This document shows, piece after piece, positions 1 to 6,207 of a stretch of 40,961 nucleotides of DNA. Every line of letters starts with the position of its first letter. Positions within the stretch are counted from its first letter, which is position 1. The stretch is from a virus. The notes beneath the pieces were generated by a model that did no database searches, was not told the DNA's origin, and saw nothing but the letters and a program-made list of their open reading frames with translations. The stretch lies in the IMG/VR virus record IMGVR_UViG_3300025896_000054, positions 1 through 40,961 of that record; one strand, written 5' to 3'. A program made the translations under genes and the position numbers.

Positions 1-1
1 A

Positions 2-208
2 ACCCCATTCAACTTCTACGGCTTCACGGTCATTGCCGAGGCAACGATTGCAACGATTGTTGCGCCGACTGCCGGAAGTCCTGACGGGACCGCCTACGAC
101 GGCGACGAGGCAGGGATTGCCGGGGATGCGCTGCCGACTGGCTACTATCCCGTCCGTGGATCTTCCATCACACTCACCTCCGGTAAAGTCATCCTTTGGA
201 AAGAGTGA
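2..208 (+). CDS. Small virion-type hypothetical protein, 5' end outside window
   Basis: This is the C-terminal 68 codons of a protein whose complete homologue lies at 40200-40460 (86 aa). The visible part has the residues TPFNFYGF near its start and ends GKVILWKE. Gly, Thr and Ser are frequent and hydrophobic residues alternate, which suggests a small all-beta protein. It lies between the ejection-protein gene of the upstream copy and a holin-like gene, so a minor virion or tail-tip role is possible. I do not recognise the family. The differences from the right-hand copy are largely silent, so the gene is under selection. Confidence 0.7.
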   Translation, partial: TPFNFYGFTVIAEATIATIVAPTAGSPDGTAYDGDEAGIAGDALPTGYYPVRGSSITLTSGKVILWKE

Positions 209-211
209 ACT

Positions 212-505
212 ATGACGCTGGAAACCGCTGCCATCGCTGCGTTGAGTGCCGTCACTGGCGCTCTGTGCTTCATGTTCAAACTACTCTGGAAGCGCTCGCA
301 GGATTGCGAGGAATGGAGAAACGAGAAAGAGCCGCTCATCAACCAAATGGCGCAAGAACTCGGCATTCATTCCGGCATCACGCGCATGGTCAATACCTGC
401 CACGTCAAGGGATGCCCATATGCGGGCACCCTGACGGGCACCCTGACAGCGGAAACTTTTTCGATTCAGTCAGCCGCACACAACAAGGACCACCACCACC
501 AATGA
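212..505 (+). CDS. Holin-like small membrane protein
   Basis: A 97-residue protein with one hydrophobic segment at residues 5-24 (AAIAALSAVTGALCFMFKLL), followed directly by basic residues and then a charged helical region around residues 33-50. The C-terminus ends in HHH. One N-terminal membrane span with a charged cytoplasmic tail fits small phage holins or antiholins. It starts 3 bases after the preceding stop and overlaps the next gene by 4 bases (ATGA), so the two lysis candidates are translated together. Holin function is inferred from size, topology and neighbours, not from a recognised family signature. A close copy lies at 40464-40760. Confidence 0.6.
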   Translation: MTLETAAIAALSAVTGALCFMFKLLWKRSQDCEEWRNEKEPLINQMAQELGIHSGITRMVNTCHVKGCPYAGTLTGTLTAETFSIQSAAHNKDHHHQ

Positions 506-903
506 AAAGCATGCTCATCCCTCTCATCGCCAGCCGCAACGGTTGGGCATTCCGCCAAGTCCTGAAAGCCATCACGGTCGCTTGTGCGTCCGTGACTGCT
601 TGGCTCACGTCGAGCGGAGTCGATGCCAGTACGTCAACGGCTATTGTTGCGGGCATCGGCGCGGCTCTTTCGTGGGGCGCTGAGCTTGGCCTGTCGAAAC
701 TCGCGTCAAGAATCGCGGTCCCGTGTCTGGCGCTTCTCTTGTGCTCATGCAGCACGACACCAAGCGGAGAGAAAACATTCATCGGCATCACTTCGGCGGG
801 TTGGTTGAACGTCGGTAAAACTGCTGCCGTCGCTGCCGTTCCTGTCGCACTGGACGAGCGCGAAAAGACAGCCGCAAAGAATCCCGTCGCGGTCAACCCA
901 TGA
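502..903 (+). CDS. Putative holin with C-terminal lipoprotein-like tail
   Basis: A 133-residue protein. The first ATG at 502 is chosen because it overlaps the preceding stop and follows the same leader as the right-hand copy. Residues 16-36 and 44-62 are hydrophobic and holin-like. Residues 71-83 (IAVPCLALLLCSC) then look like a lipoprotein signal with a lipobox cysteine at 81 or 83, followed by a polar tail (STTPSGEKTF) typical of small phage lipoproteins. No internal ATG, GTG or TTG sits well for a separate lipoprotein. It is therefore either a holin-lipoprotein fusion or an overlapping lysis pair with a hidden start. An outer-spanin-like role is a guess. Confidence 0.55.
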   Translation: MKSMLIPLIASRNGWAFRQVLKAITVACASVTAWLTSSGVDASTSTAIVAGIGAALSWGAELGLSKLASRIAVPCLALLLCSCSTTPSGEKTFIGITSAGWLNVGKTAAVAAVPVALDEREKTAAKNPVAVNP

Positions 904-1049
904 AGCTCGCTCTCGGCAATTCTCTGGCAACGCAGCGCATCGGCGGTGACACCACGCCCGGTGGCGCTGCTGATGTGTGGGCGCTGGAGGATAATTTGTT
1001 TGGCTGGCTTCTTGAAGACGGTAGTTCCTTTTGGTTAATCGAAACTTAA
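900..1049 (+). CDS. Small hypothetical protein (49 aa)
   Basis: The start overlaps the preceding stop by 4 bases (ATGA). The product begins MKLALGNSLATQRIGG and ends DGSSFWLIET, with a middle rich in Trp and acidic residues (VWALEDNLFGWLLEDG). It has no membrane span. Its place directly before the tail-fibre-like gene suggests a tail-associated accessory. The family is not recognised. Support comes from the overlap, the tight spacing and sensible composition. Confidence 0.6.
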   Translation: MKLALGNSLATQRIGGDTTPGGAADVWALEDNLFGWLLEDGSSFWLIET

Positions 1050-1061
1050 CGACTCACTTGT

Positions 1062-1877
1062 ATGGCAGACACTAAAGCATCAGCATTTTCTGGTATTGGA
1101 ACGTGGACCGCATTGGCGGATGGCGACCTGTTTCCCTTTGTGGACATCTCAGGAACGGGAGCCGCGAAGAACTCGGTGGCGACCTACCTGGAGATTAAAA
1201 CGGCGATCTCCACGGTACTGCTCCCTAAAGCTGGCGGCACGATGACCGGGCAACTCATCAACTCCACCAACGGCGCAGCGTCCACACCATCGCTACTACT
1301 CTCGGGCACGCCGTTCTCGGGCGGCACGGGCACGACGACGAAGCCGTTGGTGAATATCGAGACAGCCGGGGCGACAAGCACGGGCTGGAGCACGAGCGGC
1401 ACGATGCTAGGCGTGAATGCCCCGAGCGGCTCCGAAGGTAACGCCATCGACTTGCAGATCAACGGCAGTTCTATCGTTTCCGTCCCGGCGAATACAGGTC
1501 AGATGTTTTTTAATGCATTCGACTCCCCGCATGCTGGGGCTGGTGTTTACATTGGAGCCGGAGGAACTGAGAATCTTCACCTCACGTCAAACCAAGGACT
1601 CAACCTTAGTAGGAACCTAGTTGTTGGGTGGGTAGATGCATTCAACACATTTTCAACGCCTACTGTCGGACTCATCTGGGGAGCTAGTGAAGTAGTGAAG
1701 TTATTCAATCCAAACACAGCAGCCGGGGCGGCGTTCCAAATGGTTGAGATGACTGCTCCATCGGCAGCGCCAGCCAACAGCGGACGCATTTTCCTGCAAG
1801 ACAACGGCGCTGGCAAAACCCAACTCATGGTCATCTTCGCCTCGGGAGCTGCCCAGCAAATCGCCATCGAACCATAA
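1062..1877 (+). CDS. Tail fibre/tail spike-like protein
   Basis: A 271-residue protein rich in Gly, Ser, Thr and Ala. Near residues 55-65 it has the phage tail-fibre segment LPKAGGTMTGQLI, the 'KAGGTMTG' motif that recurs in fibre shafts. The C-terminus (about residues 230-271) has SAAPANSGRIFLQDNGAGK and then a QLMVIFASGAAQ-type strand, a common tip module of phage fibre or structural proteins. No enzymatic motif and no chaperone domain is visible. It probably forms a trimeric host-contact fibre. It lies after the lysis genes and before small accessory genes. At 271 residues it is short for a complete fibre, so it may be a distal or adaptor piece. Confidence 0.7.
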   Translation: MADTKASAFSGIGTWTALADGDLFPFVDISGTGAAKNSVATYLEIKTAISTVLLPKAGGTMTGQLINSTNGAASTPSLLLSGTPFSGGTGTTTKPLVNIETAGATSTGWSTSGTMLGVNAPSGSEGNAIDLQINGSSIVSVPANTGQMFFNAFDSPHAGAGVYIGAGGTENLHLTSNQGLNLSRNLVVGWVDAFNTFSTPTVGLIWGASEVVKLFNPNTAAGAAFQMVEMTAPSAAPANSGRIFLQDNGAGKTQLMVIFASGAAQQIAIEP

Positions 1878-1881
1878 CACC

Positions 1882-2151
1882 ATGAAAATCACCCTCACAC
1901 TTCCAGACACCGCCCTACCAGCGTGGAACCGCCGCCTAGACCAGTTCAACACAGGTTCCGGTCAACCACCCATCACGCTCACCGAGTTCTTCCAGCGCAC
2001 TGCCATCGACGAGCCAACCCCTGCACTCGTCGCCGCGTATCAAGTCGCTCGCCGTGAAGCACTGATCCCCGTCGCCGACGAGATTCTCGCCGCTCCGGGG
2101 GAGAAGCAGCAAGCAGCCATCGACGCCGCACTCACCGTTGTCCGCGACTGA
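1882..2151 (+). CDS. Hypothetical protein (89 aa), fibre-associated position
   Basis: The product begins MKITLTLPDTALPAWNRRLD and has a helical C-terminal half (residues 45-85) rich in Ala and Glu. The start lies 4 bases after the tail-fibre stop, with a minimal 'aacacc' leader. The N-terminal strand-rich stretch and C-terminal helices resemble small proteins that follow fibre genes, which may act in fibre assembly. No conserved motif is recognised, so the role is inferred from position only. Confidence 0.65.
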   Translation: MKITLTLPDTALPAWNRRLDQFNTGSGQPPITLTEFFQRTAIDEPTPALVAAYQVARREALIPVADEILAAPGEKQQAAIDAALTVVRD

Positions 2152-2157
2152 TCTCTC

Positions 2158-2352
2158 ATGAACGACGCCCGAAAGAACGAACTCCGCGCCCTGATCGACG
2201 CTTATGCTGACTGCATTGCGCGGTCACAGCAAATCCCCGCTGCCTGCGTCAAGGTGGAGATCGACAAGCGCATCTCGGAAATCCCTGCCCCGGCGGAACA
2301 AGCGGGAGCCGCTGCCGTAATCACTTCGCCGCAAACCTCTCCCGCCACCTGA
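2158..2352 (+). CDS. Small hypothetical protein (64 aa)
   Basis: It begins MNDARKNELRALIDAYADCI, a likely amphipathic helix, and ends in a low-complexity Ala/Pro/Thr tail. It starts 6 bases after the preceding stop. Its 3' end overlaps the convergent minus-strand gene at 2321 by 32 bases, so one of the two may be longer in annotation than in life. Function is unknown. It appears to be the last gene of the rightward lysis/fibre group. Confidence 0.55.
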   Translation: MNDARKNELRALIDAYADCIARSQQIPAACVKVEIDKRISEIPAPAEQAGAAAVITSPQTSPAT

Positions 2353-2527
2353 TAAGGAACGCGGTCGTTGAGCCTCCGTCGCCATCGTTGAGGCGGCACT
2401 TGCACTTGTCACCCTGGGCGCACTCGATGAACAGGCATCCCGGCTCGTAGTCGAGCGCTGGCCGCTGACCGTATCGGCATTCCGTCGAGGCGTTGAAACG
2501 GTTTCTGATTTTCTCATAGTCGGTCAT
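2321..2527 (-). CDS. Small cysteine-containing hypothetical protein (68 aa)
   Basis: It starts MTDYEKIRNRFNASTECRYG and has four cysteines, three of them clustered around residues 31-44 (PGCLFIECAQGDKCKCR), which would suit metal binding. It is the last gene of the leftward cluster, and its start overlaps the upstream gene by 4 bases (ATGA at 2524-2527). Its 3' end converges on the gene at 2158-2352. Small Cys-rich proteins of this kind are common in phage early regions. The specific role is unknown. Confidence 0.65.
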   Translation of the reverse strand: MTDYEKIRNRFNASTECRYGQRPALDYEPGCLFIECAQGDKCKCRLNDGDGGSTTAFLIRWRERFAAK

Positions 2528-2952
2528 GCCTTCGCCTCCCGTGCTGCGCTCCAGATGATGCGAGCAATAGCCTTATTACCGATGGCCTGCTCTGTCCACC
2601 ACGCCTCGAACGGGTCAGGCTTCGGCGGGGGCGCGATGAAGTGCGTCGCGTCAACCTTCTCCTGTGGGTTGCCATGCCAAGACATCTCGCCATCCCCATC
2701 CCAATAGACATACTCCCGCTCATCATCTGGCAACTCGGCAATCGGTCGCCACGTCGGCACGTCTGCGGCTGGTTGATCGGCCAGCACGGCGTCACGGACA
2801 GCACGGGCGAAGGCTTCGCGGGCTGGCTTGTCGGCATCCCAGAATATCGCGGGTTCGGAAATCGTGATACAGTTTGATTCTTGCTGAGTTTTTTGCAGTT
2901 CGCTAAAGGCGGCATCGACTCCGAGTTTGGTGAGTTCTTCAATCGTTTTCAT
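2524..2952 (-). CDS. Phage hypothetical protein, DUF551-like pattern
   Basis: A 142-residue protein with the segment PTWRPIAELPDDEREYVYWD around residues 66-85 and THFIAPPPKPDPFEAWW around residues 102-118. The W-x-P-I...LP...V-Y-W-DG...H-F/W pattern followed by a proline-rich stretch is seen in a widespread family of small phage proteins (DUF551-like) with no known function. It overlaps the upstream HTH gene by 14 bases and the downstream gene by 4, so the three are translated as one unit. Confidence 0.7.
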   Translation of the reverse strand: MKTIEELTKLGVDAAFSELQKTQQESNCITISEPAIFWDADKPAREAFARAVRDAVLADQPAADVPTWRPIAELPDDEREYVYWDGDGEMSWHGNPQEKVDATHFIAPPPKPDPFEAWWTEQAIGNKAIARIIWSAAREAKA

Positions 2953-3292
2953 GTGGTGTGTTTGGTGTTTGGTTGGCTTTTTCTACTGCATGCATACACC
3001 TCCGGCAGTGCTTCAGGCCCGTTGATTCGTGCCAGGGCATGCCATCGGTGACTTTAGCCGAGCACGCCGCTTTGCCGTTGGTGACAAAGTGGGCGCACTC
3101 AAAGAATAGCGACTGCATCCAGTGTCCGGCAGGGGGTGCAATCTCAGGCGCAATAGGGGGTGCGTGGCGATTCCATCCGCTTCGCCTCCGCCAGCTTCTG
3201 ACCGTGTTACGGCTGAGCTTCAGCAAGCGAGCGATTCGCTTGTATCCCTTGCCGTCCTCGTAGAGTTGGCGGGCTAGATCGCGGGCGGTCAT
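2939..3292 (-). CDS. HTH protein with C-terminal cysteine cluster
   Basis: Residues 1-38 form a homeodomain-like/resolvase-type helix-turn-helix: LYEDGKGYKRIARLLKLSRN, then TVRSWRRR as the recognition helix. The C-terminal half has Cys and His residues (FECAHF at about 69-74, CSAKV, then HCRRC near 94-98) that probably bind zinc. It may be a transcription regulator or a DNA-binding accessory of the leftward cluster. The HTH closely resembles the C-terminal HTH of the HNH endonuclease at 35765-36286. The start at 3292 sits in an ATGA overlap with a 22-codon reading frame upstream. Confidence 0.7.
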   Translation of the reverse strand: MTARDLARQLYEDGKGYKRIARLLKLSRNTVRSWRRRSGWNRHAPPIAPEIAPPAGHWMQSLFFECAHFVTNGKAACSAKVTDGMPWHESTGLKHCRRCMHAVEKANQTPNTPHEND

Positions 3293-3357
3293 GGCTTCAG
3301 GGAGGGTTTCAAGTGGCCACTCGGCGATGATGCCCTCAAGGGCTTCTCTGGCGTCAT
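3289..3357 (-). CDS. Possible 22-aa coupling ORF
   Basis: On the minus strand an ATG at 3357 overlaps the stop of the upstream gene (ATGA). The frame runs 22 codons (MTPEKPLRASSPSGHLKPSL, then KP) to a stop at 3289 that overlaps the ATG of the HTH gene, again as ATGA. The peptide itself has no recognisable feature. Its value may be to carry ribosomes across the gap between two genes. It could also be chance. Confidence 0.3.
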   Translation of the reverse strand: MTPEKPLRASSPSGHLKPSLKP

Positions 3358-3581
3358 GGCTTCAGTAATGGTTGGAGTTTGGCGAGGGCTGCTTGCCCGG
3401 TTCTGAATGCTTGCGATTGCAACGTGTGGTCCGTGCTCATACCACTGCCAGCTTTCGGCCACGCTCTGAGTGCATCAGCGGCATCCTTTATCGCCGCCTC
3501 GATCCGGTCGATGGCGTCCCATTGCTTCTCATCGGCGTTGTGCGCTTCGAGGAATGCGCGGAGTATGGAAAGGTCGTTCAT
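3354..3581 (-). CDS. Small hypothetical protein (75 aa)
   Basis: It begins MNDLSILRAFLEAHNADEKQ and is helical throughout, ending AALAKLQPLLKP. The neighbouring upstream gene ends in nearly the same way (ASLAKLQPFLP), so the two share a C-terminal helix by duplication or common ancestry. The start overlaps the upstream stop by 4 bases (3578-3581). No function is recognised. The composition and coupling support a real gene in the leftward early cluster. Confidence 0.6.
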   Translation of the reverse strand: MNDLSILRAFLEAHNADEKQWDAIDRIEAAIKDAADALRAWPKAGSGMSTDHTLQSQAFRTGQAALAKLQPLLKP

Positions 3582-3997
3582 GGGAGGAATGGCTGGAGTT
3601 TGGCGAGTGACGCGCTTGCCTGCTGCGCATAGACGCTAAACACGCTTGGCGGATGCGGGTCAGAATCGCAGCGCAACAGGTCGCGCTCTTCACATTCCCC
3701 GATGTGCTCGACAAGATCGCTCAAAGATCGGTCGGCCCCCTTGATCGCCGTGCGCATGGCTTCGAGTTGCTTTTCGTGCCGCTCTTGAAGAGAAGCCATG
3801 CGCACGGCGAGACTGTTGTTTATGTGTGAGCATCTCTCAGCCCCTTTGTTCGCGGCTGTCAGTTCGCGACGGGTAGTTTTGAGTTTCTCCCGTGCCTCGT
3901 CGCGCTCGCGAAAGAGCTGAATGATAACATCCATCAAATCAGACTGACTGATAAGAGTTATCGTCTCCGGTGTTGGTAGTTCGTTTGTGGTACTCAT
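3578..3997 (-). CDS. Coiled-coil hypothetical protein
   Basis: With the ATG at 3997 the product is 139 residues, beginning MSTTNELPTPETITLISQSD. An upstream ATG at 4015 would add six residues (MLLCGP); I prefer 3997 because the added residues look out of place, and neither site has a clear Shine-Dalgarno sequence. Residues of about 25-90 are strongly charged and heptad-like (RERDEAREKLKTTRREL), predicting a coiled coil. The C-terminus shares ASLAKLQPFLP with the next gene. It is the first gene of the leftward cluster, next to the divergent control region. Confidence 0.6.
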   Translation of the reverse strand: MSTTNELPTPETITLISQSDLMDVIIQLFRERDEAREKLKTTRRELTAANKGAERCSHINNSLAVRMASLQERHEKQLEAMRTAIKGADRSLSDLVEHIGECEERDLLRCDSDPHPPSVFSVYAQQASASLAKLQPFLP

Positions 3998-4015
3998 AGG
4001 CCCGCACAGTAGCAC

Positions 4016-4085
4016 GGAAATAAAAAACGCAAAAAATAAAATAATATTTTGACGAATGCAAATTCACCGCGAGGATTGGTGACCC
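4016..4085. promoter_or_regulatory. Divergent AT-rich control region
   Basis: This short AT-rich stretch (A-tracts at 4021-4048) separates the leftward cluster from the rightward early operon, in a genome that is otherwise G+C-rich. Leftward, TTGCAT and TATTTT lie 17 bases apart on the minus strand, a weak sigma70-like pair. Rightward, TTGACG at 4049-4054 is a possible -35, but no good -10 follows. A GAGGA site at 4071-4075 sits 10 bases before the ATG of the ribbon-helix-helix gene. Binding of that protein here is a natural guess but is not shown. Confidence 0.5.
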
Positions 4086-4229
4086 ATGAAAAAATACGTT
4101 GGAACATACCTAACCGAGGAGGCGCATAAATCGCTGCGCATCCATGCAGCCAAGGAGGGCGAAAGCGTGTCTTCGCTTTTGAAGCGTCTCGTCCTTAACT
4201 TCCTCGCCAGAAAGGAGAAAGCGAAATGA
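4086..4229 (+). CDS. Ribbon-helix-helix DNA-binding regulator
   Basis: A 47-residue protein with the Arc/CopG layout: an N-terminal strand (KKYVGTYLTEEAHKSL), a helix (RIHAAKEGES) and a second helix (SSLLKRLVLNFLARKE). The pattern 'Y-x-x-L-x-x-x-x-H-x-x-L-x-x-x-A...G-x-S-x-S-x-L-x-x-x-L' is typical of ribbon-helix-helix repressors that dimerise and insert a beta ribbon into the major groove. It is the first gene after the divergent region and overlaps the next gene by 4 bases (ATGA). That suits an early autoregulator controlling one or both flanking operons. Confidence 0.7.
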   Translation: MKKYVGTYLTEEAHKSLRIHAAKEGESVSSLLKRLVLNFLARKEKAK

Positions 4230-4684
4230 ACCTCGATGACGATTACTTCGAGCCTGCGCCACTGAAGCCCATGTGCGAAGACTGCGGCGAAGTGCCGGTA
4301 GATACGCGCGGCGACTCCTGCCAAGGCTGCATTGAACTGCACCGCGAACTCGAAGCGGATGACGTTTGGCCCGTCTATCTGGCCTCGCTCAAATACGGCG
4401 CGAAGGAAATCGACGCCTTTGACGACAAGCTCGCAGGCTGGAAATACATTGGCGCGACTATCGCCCATGAACGCACAAGCAAATGCGTCGCCATCGCCAG
4501 CGCGAACGATCTTATGTTTATCGCTCCTGGGCATCGCGGGCATTTGGTTTTCAGCCACAATGAGGGCGTGCCGTCGATCACGATTCTTGCCGGTGAAAAG
4601 CAATATCCTGAATGGGTCGCATGCTTCACGGCCCACACGCCCCACGAGGTCATTCTCGCCGCCTGCAACGCAGTTATTCACTAA
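4226..4684 (+). CDS. Zinc-ribbon hypothetical protein
   Basis: A 152-residue protein with an N-terminal zinc ribbon, CEDCGEVPVDTRGDSCQGC at residues 17-35 (two CxxC pairs). The rest is a mixed alpha/beta domain (for example DLMFIAPGHRGHLVF near 95-109) with no motif I recognise. It is coupled to the ribbon-helix-helix gene. It is probably a small DNA/RNA-binding or protein-binding early factor. Confidence 0.65.
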   Translation: MNLDDDYFEPAPLKPMCEDCGEVPVDTRGDSCQGCIELHRELEADDVWPVYLASLKYGAKEIDAFDDKLAGWKYIGATIAHERTSKCVAIASANDLMFIAPGHRGHLVFSHNEGVPSITILAGEKQYPEWVACFTAHTPHEVILAACNAVIH

Positions 4685-4688
4685 TCCC

Positions 4689-4910
4689 ATGAACCTACGC
4701 ACCGACACCTCGCCGCAATACATCGACCTCAAGCGGCACTTGCCCGACTTGAAGGCATCACTCACGCCGCCCGACGAGCGCAAATTCGAGCCGCTCGCCA
4801 CGGAGAGGTTCAGCGACGACACGAGCTACCCTGGCGAGGGCCTTTTCTTTCTCGCTGTCGCGGCCTTTGTGACGTGGGTCGCAATCATCGCCTACTTTCT
4901 CCAAGCCTGA
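4689..4910 (+). CDS. Small C-terminally anchored membrane protein
   Basis: A 73-residue protein beginning MNLRTDTSPQYIDLKRHLPD, with a polar N-terminal half and one hydrophobic span at about residues 52-71 (FFLAVAAFVTWVAIIAYFL) near the end. The ATG at 4689 lies 4 bases after the preceding stop. Tail-anchored small membrane proteins are frequent in phage early operons, where some act in superinfection exclusion or inhibit host envelope functions. No specific family is recognised here. Confidence 0.6.
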   Translation: MNLRTDTSPQYIDLKRHLPDLKASLTPPDERKFEPLATERFSDDTSYPGEGLFFLAVAAFVTWVAIIAYFLQA

Positions 4911-4935
4911 TACCAGTCCTGACATCCACCACCCT

Positions 4936-5193
4936 ATGAAGAAAAAACCCGCTATTACCAAGCCTGTCGCTGCTTCGGCTTGCTCTTGCTGGAGTGACCG
5001 CAACAAAACCCTGTCAAAGGAATATGGACTCAGAATCAGCGACGCATGCGAAATGCTAACGATGAGCAACCTTAACCTCGGTCACACATACTGCCTGCCT
5101 CTGCAAAGAGCAGACGGGGCCAAGATCAAACGTGCTGACCCCAAAACGATCACAATCTCGCATTGCCCATTTTGCGGGGCGAAACTTGCCTGA
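4936..5193 (+). CDS. Zinc-finger-like hypothetical protein (85 aa)
   Basis: It begins with a basic stretch (MKKKPAITKPVAAS) followed by CSCW, and ends with ISHCPFCGAKLA, a classic C-terminal CPxCG zinc half-site. Together these could bind one zinc ion. The central part has no recognised motif. The gene follows a G-poor leader beginning right after the previous stop (tgataccagtcctgacatcc) with no Shine-Dalgarno sequence. Confidence 0.65.
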   Translation: MKKKPAITKPVAASACSCWSDRNKTLSKEYGLRISDACEMLTMSNLNLGHTYCLPLQRADGAKIKRADPKTITISHCPFCGAKLA

Positions 5194-5223
5194 TACCATT
5201 AACCACCAGCCCAACAACCACCA

Positions 5224-6207
5224 ATGAGCACCCAACTTGCCACCAAGACGAACGACCTCCGCTCGATCATCACGAGCGACAAAATGAAGCAGCAGTTTGC
5301 CGCTGCGCTTCCTCATCATCTCACGCCAGATCGGTTTTGCCGCATCGCGCTCACCGCTCTGACTCGCACGCCAAAGCTGGCCGACTGCACGCAGGAATCG
5401 CTTATGCGGTGTCTCCTCGACCTTTCGGCATACGGCATCGAGCCGGACGGCAGGCGGGCGCATCTCATCCCCTATGGGAATCAATGCACGCTGATTCTCG
5501 ACTGGAAGGGCTTGGCTGAATTGGCGATGCGTTCCGGCATCATCGCCAAGCTGCACGCCGACATTGTGTGCGAGAACGATGTTTTTGAATACAACATGGG
5601 CGAGGTCGTGCAGCACAAGATTGATTTCCGCTCGCCTCGTGGTGCCATGTATGCGGCCTACGCGATGGCGGTCACTAAAGACGGCCCGGTGTTCGTTGCG
5701 GTTCTCAACAAGGACGAAATCGACGGCATTCGTAAGCGCTCCAAGTCTGGCAACTCTGGACCGTGGCAGACCGATTATAACGAGATGGCGAAGAAAACCG
5801 CCTTTCGTCGTCTCGCGAAGTGGCTTCCGCTCTCGGCTGAGTTTCGCGATGCCGTGGACAAAGACGACGACCTGCAAGTTGAGCGCGATGTCACGCCGAA
5901 AGCAGCACGCGCAACGCCGCTCGATCCCTTCAAGTCGCTGCCTGAGCCTGCCGAAGAGTCCGCGCCAGTGGTCGAAGTCGAGGACGCAGCGCCCGAAGAT
6001 CCTGAGATTGAGATTCTGACCGACATGCTGACACTCATCGCTGACGCCACGGACGCGGAAACGCTCACCAGCTACGCGCATCAATCGAACAACAGCTTCA
6101 CCAGCGCAGCGAACACGAAACTGTGCAAGCGTGCCATCGCCGACAAGGCCAAGTTGCTCGGACTCAAGTGGGTGGGAACTTCGGAAGAAGGAGGGTTTCA
6201 AGCATGA
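5224..6207 (+). CDS. recT: RecT-family single-strand annealing protein
   Basis: A 327-residue protein. Residues of about 25-215 match the RecT/Redbeta-like core: FCRIALTALTRTPKLADC, ESLMRCLLDLSAYGIEPDG, then HLIPYGNQCTLILDWKGLAE and the late GPWQTDYNEMAKKTAFRRL. RecT proteins anneal complementary single strands during phage recombination and replication. The C-terminal 100 residues are acidic and variable. It forms an operon with a ParB-like gene and a YqaJ-type exonuclease, the usual partner that resects ends for RecT. The next gene overlaps by 4 bases. Confidence 0.92.
   Translation: MSTQLATKTNDLRSIITSDKMKQQFAAALPHHLTPDRFCRIALTALTRTPKLADCTQESLMRCLLDLSAYGIEPDGRRAHLIPYGNQCTLILDWKGLAELAMRSGIIAKLHADIVCENDVFEYNMGEVVQHKIDFRSPRGAMYAAYAMAVTKDGPVFVAVLNKDEIDGIRKRSKSGNSGPWQTDYNEMAKKTAFRRLAKWLPLSAEFRDAVDKDDDLQVERDVTPKAARATPLDPFKSLPEPAEESAPVVEVEDAAPEDPEIEILTDMLTLIADATDAETLTSYAHQSNNSFTSAANTKLCKRAIADKAKLLGLKWVGTSEEGGFQA

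Larger units (their letters stand above)
1..706. repeat. Left copy of a diverged genome-length duplication
   Basis: These bases recur at 40253-40961. By hand I count about 30 differences including one 3-base indel (near 469-475 here), so roughly 96% identity, mostly at silent codon positions. The offset between copies is 40,252 bases before the indel and 40,255 after it. It spans the end of a small virion-type gene, a holin-like gene and the start of the holin/lipoprotein gene. This is what a contig carrying two related phage genomes head to tail, or a chimeric assembly, would show. An exact terminal repeat would be identical. Confidence 0.95.

Noticed and set aside
1062-1877. Diversity-generating retroelement target in the fibre gene
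   Set aside because: No reverse transcriptase gene and no second copy of the fibre 3' end was seen in the window, so the idea has no support.
4064-4822. Long minus-strand open frame opposite the zinc-ribbon and membrane-protein genes
   Set aside because: It runs against a set of plus-strand genes with clear motifs and ATGA overlaps, and its translation shows no recognisable domain. It is a shadow of G+C-rich coding sequence.
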